From the NCBI RefSeq assembly GCF_900129465.1, contig NZ_FSRA01000001.1:124001-188000 (forward strand): a stretch of DNA of 64,000 bases, written 5' to 3'. Position numbers and translations under genes: made by a program. Source of the stretch: Chitinophaga niabensis. Its GTDB lineage: Bacteria > Bacteroidota > Bacteroidia > Chitinophagales > Chitinophagaceae. The notes under the pieces were generated by a model, which had not been told where the DNA came from, did no database searches, and saw nothing but the letters and a program-made list of their open reading frames with translations. Of the stretch, positions 61,992 through 64,000 are shown piece after piece; positions within the stretch are counted from its first letter, which is position 1, and the number at the start of each line of letters is the position of its first letter.

Positions 61992-62315
61992 ATGTGGATC
62001 GACCTGGAGAGTGAAGAACAATTGAATACGATACAGTCCCGTTCATTTGAACAGAAGACGGTAATTTTCAAACACAGTACCCGCTGCAGTATTAGCAGTA
62101 TGGTGAAATCCCGCCTGGAAAGGTCGGTGGCGCCGGAGGGTATTGCGTTCTATTACCTGGATCTGATCAGGTACAGGAACATTAGCAACCGGGTGGCGGA
62201 GATGTACAGCATTCCGCACGAATCGCCGCAGCTGTTATTGATCCATAACGGAGAGTGTATATACGACGAGAGCCATATGGCTATCAGGATGGAAGAATTG
62301 GAAGAGATGAGTTGA
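61992..62315 (+). CDS. ytxJ: Bacilliredoxin-like YtxJ (BrxC) protein
   Basis: Protein of 107 residues with a thioredoxin-like fold and the monothiol pattern FKHSTRCSISSMV. Its partner thiol (bacillithiol) is known in Firmicutes and some Bacteroidota. It likely removes mixed disulfides between proteins and bacillithiol. Family length is the same (about 105). The gene follows the small lipoprotein and the strong promoter; biosynthesis genes bshA-C are not in the window. Confidence 0.88.
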   Translation: MWIDLESEEQLNTIQSRSFEQKTVIFKHSTRCSISSMVKSRLERSVAPEGIAFYYLDLIRYRNISNRVAEMYSIPHESPQLLLIHNGECIYDESHMAIRMEELEEMS

Positions 62316-62327
62316 AAAATAATTAAG

Positions 62328-62358
62328 AGGGCTGGCCGCTGTGCCGGCCCTTCCTTAT
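62328..62358 (+). terminator. Terminator of the lipoprotein-ytxJ message
   Basis: AGGGCTGGC / GCCGGCCCT stem (9 bp with one G-T pair), 6-base loop, then TCCTTATT. It begins 12 bases after the ytxJ stop. Confidence 0.7.
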
Positions 62359-62369
62359 TGTTAATGCCT

Positions 62370-62377
62370 TAGCTTTG
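62370..62377 (+). promoter_or_regulatory. Bacteroidota -7 box touching the ubiX start
   Basis: TAGCTTTG, matching TAnnTTTG, only 4 bases before the ATG at 62382. The message would be leaderless. Confidence 0.45.
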
Positions 62378-62381
62378 CGGT

Positions 62382-62942
62382 ATGAAACATCGTATAGTTG
62401 TGGCAGTAACCGGTGCCAGCGGCTCTATTTATGCCAGGCAGCTTTTGAACAAGCTGGCTGGGCTGAAGGAGCAAGTGGACCAGGTGGCAATAATACTCAC
62501 GGAAAATGCCCGCACTGTTTGGGAAACGGAGCTGGGCGACCGTGGCTTTGAGCACCTTCCTTTTCCCGTTTTTACCCAACATGATTTCCATGCCCCTTTT
62601 GCTTCCGGCAGCGGGCGTTACAATACCATGATCATCTGCCCCTGTTCCATGGGCACCCTGGGCCGTATTGCCGGCGGAATTTCCAATGACCTTATTACCC
62701 GTGCGGCGGATGTGGTATTGAAAGAAAGGCGGAAGCTGATCTGTGTGCTGCGGGATACACCTTATAACCTCATCCACATCCGTAATATGCAAACGGTAAC
62801 GGAGGCAGGCGGTATCATCTGCCCGGCCACTCCTTCCTTTTACAGCAAGCCTTCTTCTATTGAGGAAGTGGCTGCTACGGTGGTAGACAGGGTGATTGAC
62901 CTGGCAGGGCTTGAGCAGGATACTTTCCGCTGGGGGGAATAA
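62382..62942 (+). CDS. ubiX: Flavin prenyltransferase UbiX
   Basis: Makes prenylated FMN, the cofactor of UbiD-type decarboxylases. Protein of 186 residues with VAVTGASGSIYARQLL, the FMN loop CPCSMGTLGRIAGGISNDLITRAADV, KERRKLICVLRDTPYNLIHIRNM (phosphate grip) and TPSFYSKPSS. All family elements are in place. Since Bacteroidota use menaquinone, the partner is probably a UbiD-like enzyme elsewhere. Confidence 0.95.
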   Translation: MKHRIVVAVTGASGSIYARQLLNKLAGLKEQVDQVAIILTENARTVWETELGDRGFEHLPFPVFTQHDFHAPFASGSGRYNTMIICPCSMGTLGRIAGGISNDLITRAADVVLKERRKLICVLRDTPYNLIHIRNMQTVTEAGGIICPATPSFYSKPSSIEEVAATVVDRVIDLAGLEQDTFRWGE

Positions 62943-62993
62943 ATTTTCCCCTGAAATTTGTATCCTTGTTATTCATTTATCATTCTATCATTC

Positions 62994-63413
62994 ATGAAAA
63001 TAGCCATCATCAACGGGCCTAACCTGAACCTGCTGGGAAAGCGGGAACCGGAAGTTTACGGCAGCCTTACTTTTGAGCAATACCTGGAAACGCTGAGAGC
63101 GCAGTTCCCCGATGTGCAGATCGATTACTTTCAGAACAATGTGGAAGGGGAGATTGTGAACCATTTGCACAGCGTTGGTTTCAGCTATGATGGTATCCTG
63201 CTGAATGCGGGCGCTTATACACATACTTCCGTTGCTATCCGTGATGCGATTGCCGGTATCAAAACACCGGTGGTAGAAATTCATATCAGTAATATTTATG
63301 CACGGGAAGAGTTCCGGCATACCTCCCTGACAGCAGCGAAAGCAGTGGGTGTGATCTGTGGATTGGGTATGAAGGGGTATGCGCTGGGAGTGGGGTTCTT
63401 TTTGGAGAAGTAA
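62994..63413 (+). CDS. aroQ: 3-dehydroquinate dehydratase, type II
   Basis: Third step of the shikimate pathway: 3-dehydroquinate to 3-dehydroshikimate. It has 139 residues from MKIAIINGPNLNLLGKREPEVYG (start 62994; the 62958 start adds 12 unrelated residues). Catalytic Tyr is in REPEVYGSLTFE, and His in VEIHISNIYAREEFRHTS. LLNAGAYTHTSVAIRDA is the substrate loop. A separate transcript from ubiX is possible (51-base gap). Confidence 0.95.
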   Translation: MKIAIINGPNLNLLGKREPEVYGSLTFEQYLETLRAQFPDVQIDYFQNNVEGEIVNHLHSVGFSYDGILLNAGAYTHTSVAIRDAIAGIKTPVVEIHISNIYAREEFRHTSLTAAKAVGVICGLGMKGYALGVGFFLEK

Positions 63414-63417
63414 GTAA

Positions 63418-64000
63418 TTAAAGATCATCTATCTTATCCAGGATCACATTCATGTGATCTAATCCATATAGCAAAGCACTTTCATTGATAGACATCCAGT
63501 TGAATAAATTGAGGATAAGCCTGTAGTGTTGCCGGGCATAGGTTGTACTTCTTACCGATAGGCCATCTGAGAAACATATTGGTTCATGGTGAGCAATTCT
63601 GTTCCTTATACCGTTTATTTTCTCCAGCTCTCCGAAAACAAAGGTGTTATCATAATGATGGACAGGAGTGCTTCTTGGTTTGGCAGGAAAAATTGCCAGC
63701 AGTGTTCTTCCTAACGCTGTATACTGGTGCCGGGCAAACATATACCGCCAGAATCCAAAATCCATTTTAGCTATCAGTTTCGGGTGGCTGTAATGCAGGC
63801 CCAGATCTGAAACAGCATTGTTAATTATGAAAGGGGTTTTACCGCACCTGGGAATATTCAGGGCTCCTCCGGTCCATGCGGCATCCTTAAGCCAGTCATT
63901 GCCCCGGACAACCTTATAATGCTTATCTATTGCATTTCTTAAAGCAACTTCAAAACAGGAAATAATTGTAAACATTCCCTGGGAAGCCTGCAGGTTTAAA
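63418..64000 (-). CDS. Abi-like HEPN protein, partial
   Basis: The frame is open to the window edge, so the 5' end is outside. About 194 residues are visible. FEVALRNAIDKHY, DWLKDAAW, DFGFWRYMF and the end-part GIRNRIAHHEPI match Abi_2-type abortive-infection proteins. RNRIAH is the R-x4-H motif of HEPN ribonucleases, with HHEP after it. In phage defence such proteins cut RNA on infection. A partner gene is not visible; the neighbouring aroQ is not related. Confidence 0.78.
   Translation of the reverse strand, partial: LNLQASQGMFTIISCFEVALRNAIDKHYKVVRGNDWLKDAAWTGGALNIPRCGKTPFIINNAVSDLGLHYSHPKLIAKMDFGFWRYMFARHQYTALGRTLLAIFPAKPRSTPVHHYDNTFVFGELEKINGIRNRIAHHEPICFSDGLSVRSTTYARQHYRLILNLFNWMSINESALLYGLDHMNVILDKIDDL

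Overview
The window looks like chromosomal DNA of a member of the Bacteroidota, most probably family Chitinophagaceae and close to Chitinophaga. I infer this from several features. Many genes have the Bacteroidota -7 promoter box TAnnTTTG. Two secreted enzymes carry type IX secretion C-terminal sorting domains. PorT-like and OmpA-like beta-barrel proteins, DUF4230 and HU-CCDC81/SPOR proteins are present, along with a YtxJ bacilliredoxin and an AspT/AsdA pair. No rRNA, tRNA, CRISPR array, insertion sequence or prophage was recognised. The content is mostly housekeeping, with a few accessory islands.

Layout, left part. 0-5 kb holds the end of a sigma-54 activator (frameshifted at an A9 run), an alpha/beta hydrolase, a MerR/B12-type regulator, signal peptidase I, cytidine deaminase and a TPR protein. 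5-14.6 kb holds argS, a HAD phosphatase, three outer-membrane barrel genes (the last OmpA-like), dnaK, an M20 amidohydrolase and a SnoaL-like lipoprotein. 14.8-19.2 kb is an aspartate operon: an AspT antiporter, aspartate 4-decarboxylase and a secreted L-asparaginase. Together they could turn asparagine into alanine, ammonia and CO2 while building a proton gradient. 19.3-25.7 kb is a glycan region. A putative polysaccharide lyase and a GH5 endoglucanase face each other's starts and share an almost identical CBM32 plus sorting-domain end. A DPE2-like MalQ follows. 25.8-29.2 kb has a dipeptide epimerase, small unknown genes, and a gingipain/caspase-like (family C25-like) protein coupled to a 92-residue partner.

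Middle and right part. 29.3-33.2 kb has a PmoA-like protein opposite a three-gene glycan operon (GT87, GT2, deacetylase). 33.4-41.7 kb has succinate-semialdehyde dehydrogenase, an MFS transporter, the pfkA-pyk glycolytic operon, a prolyl oligopeptidase and an RmlD-like reductase. 41.8-47.5 kb is an envelope operon: a giant TPR protein, an outer-membrane barrel, and an HU-CCDC81/SPOR protein. Next comes a 319-base AT-rich gap with two perfect DnaA boxes, which is a candidate origin or DnaA-controlled region. 47.8-51.3 kb runs rightward with DoxX, a thioesterase, CinA and a 2-oxoacid dehydrogenase E2. 51.5-54.7 kb has an RRM protein, a conserved unknown, a 20-bp inverted repeat made of tandem 11-mers, DUF4230, GNAT and a shortened AraC-type regulator. 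54.9-63.4 kb holds an S9 peptidase, a DMT exporter, a polyprenol-phosphate mannosyltransferase-like protein, a DnaQ-like exonuclease, Mpl, a small lipoprotein with YtxJ, ubiX and aroQ. The window ends inside an Abi-like HEPN gene.

The observations I rate highest are the C25-like protease module, the inverted CBM32/sorting-domain duplication, the DnaA-box cluster, the aspartate operon with its own asparaginase, the 11-mer inverted repeat, and the frameshift in the sigma-54 regulator.
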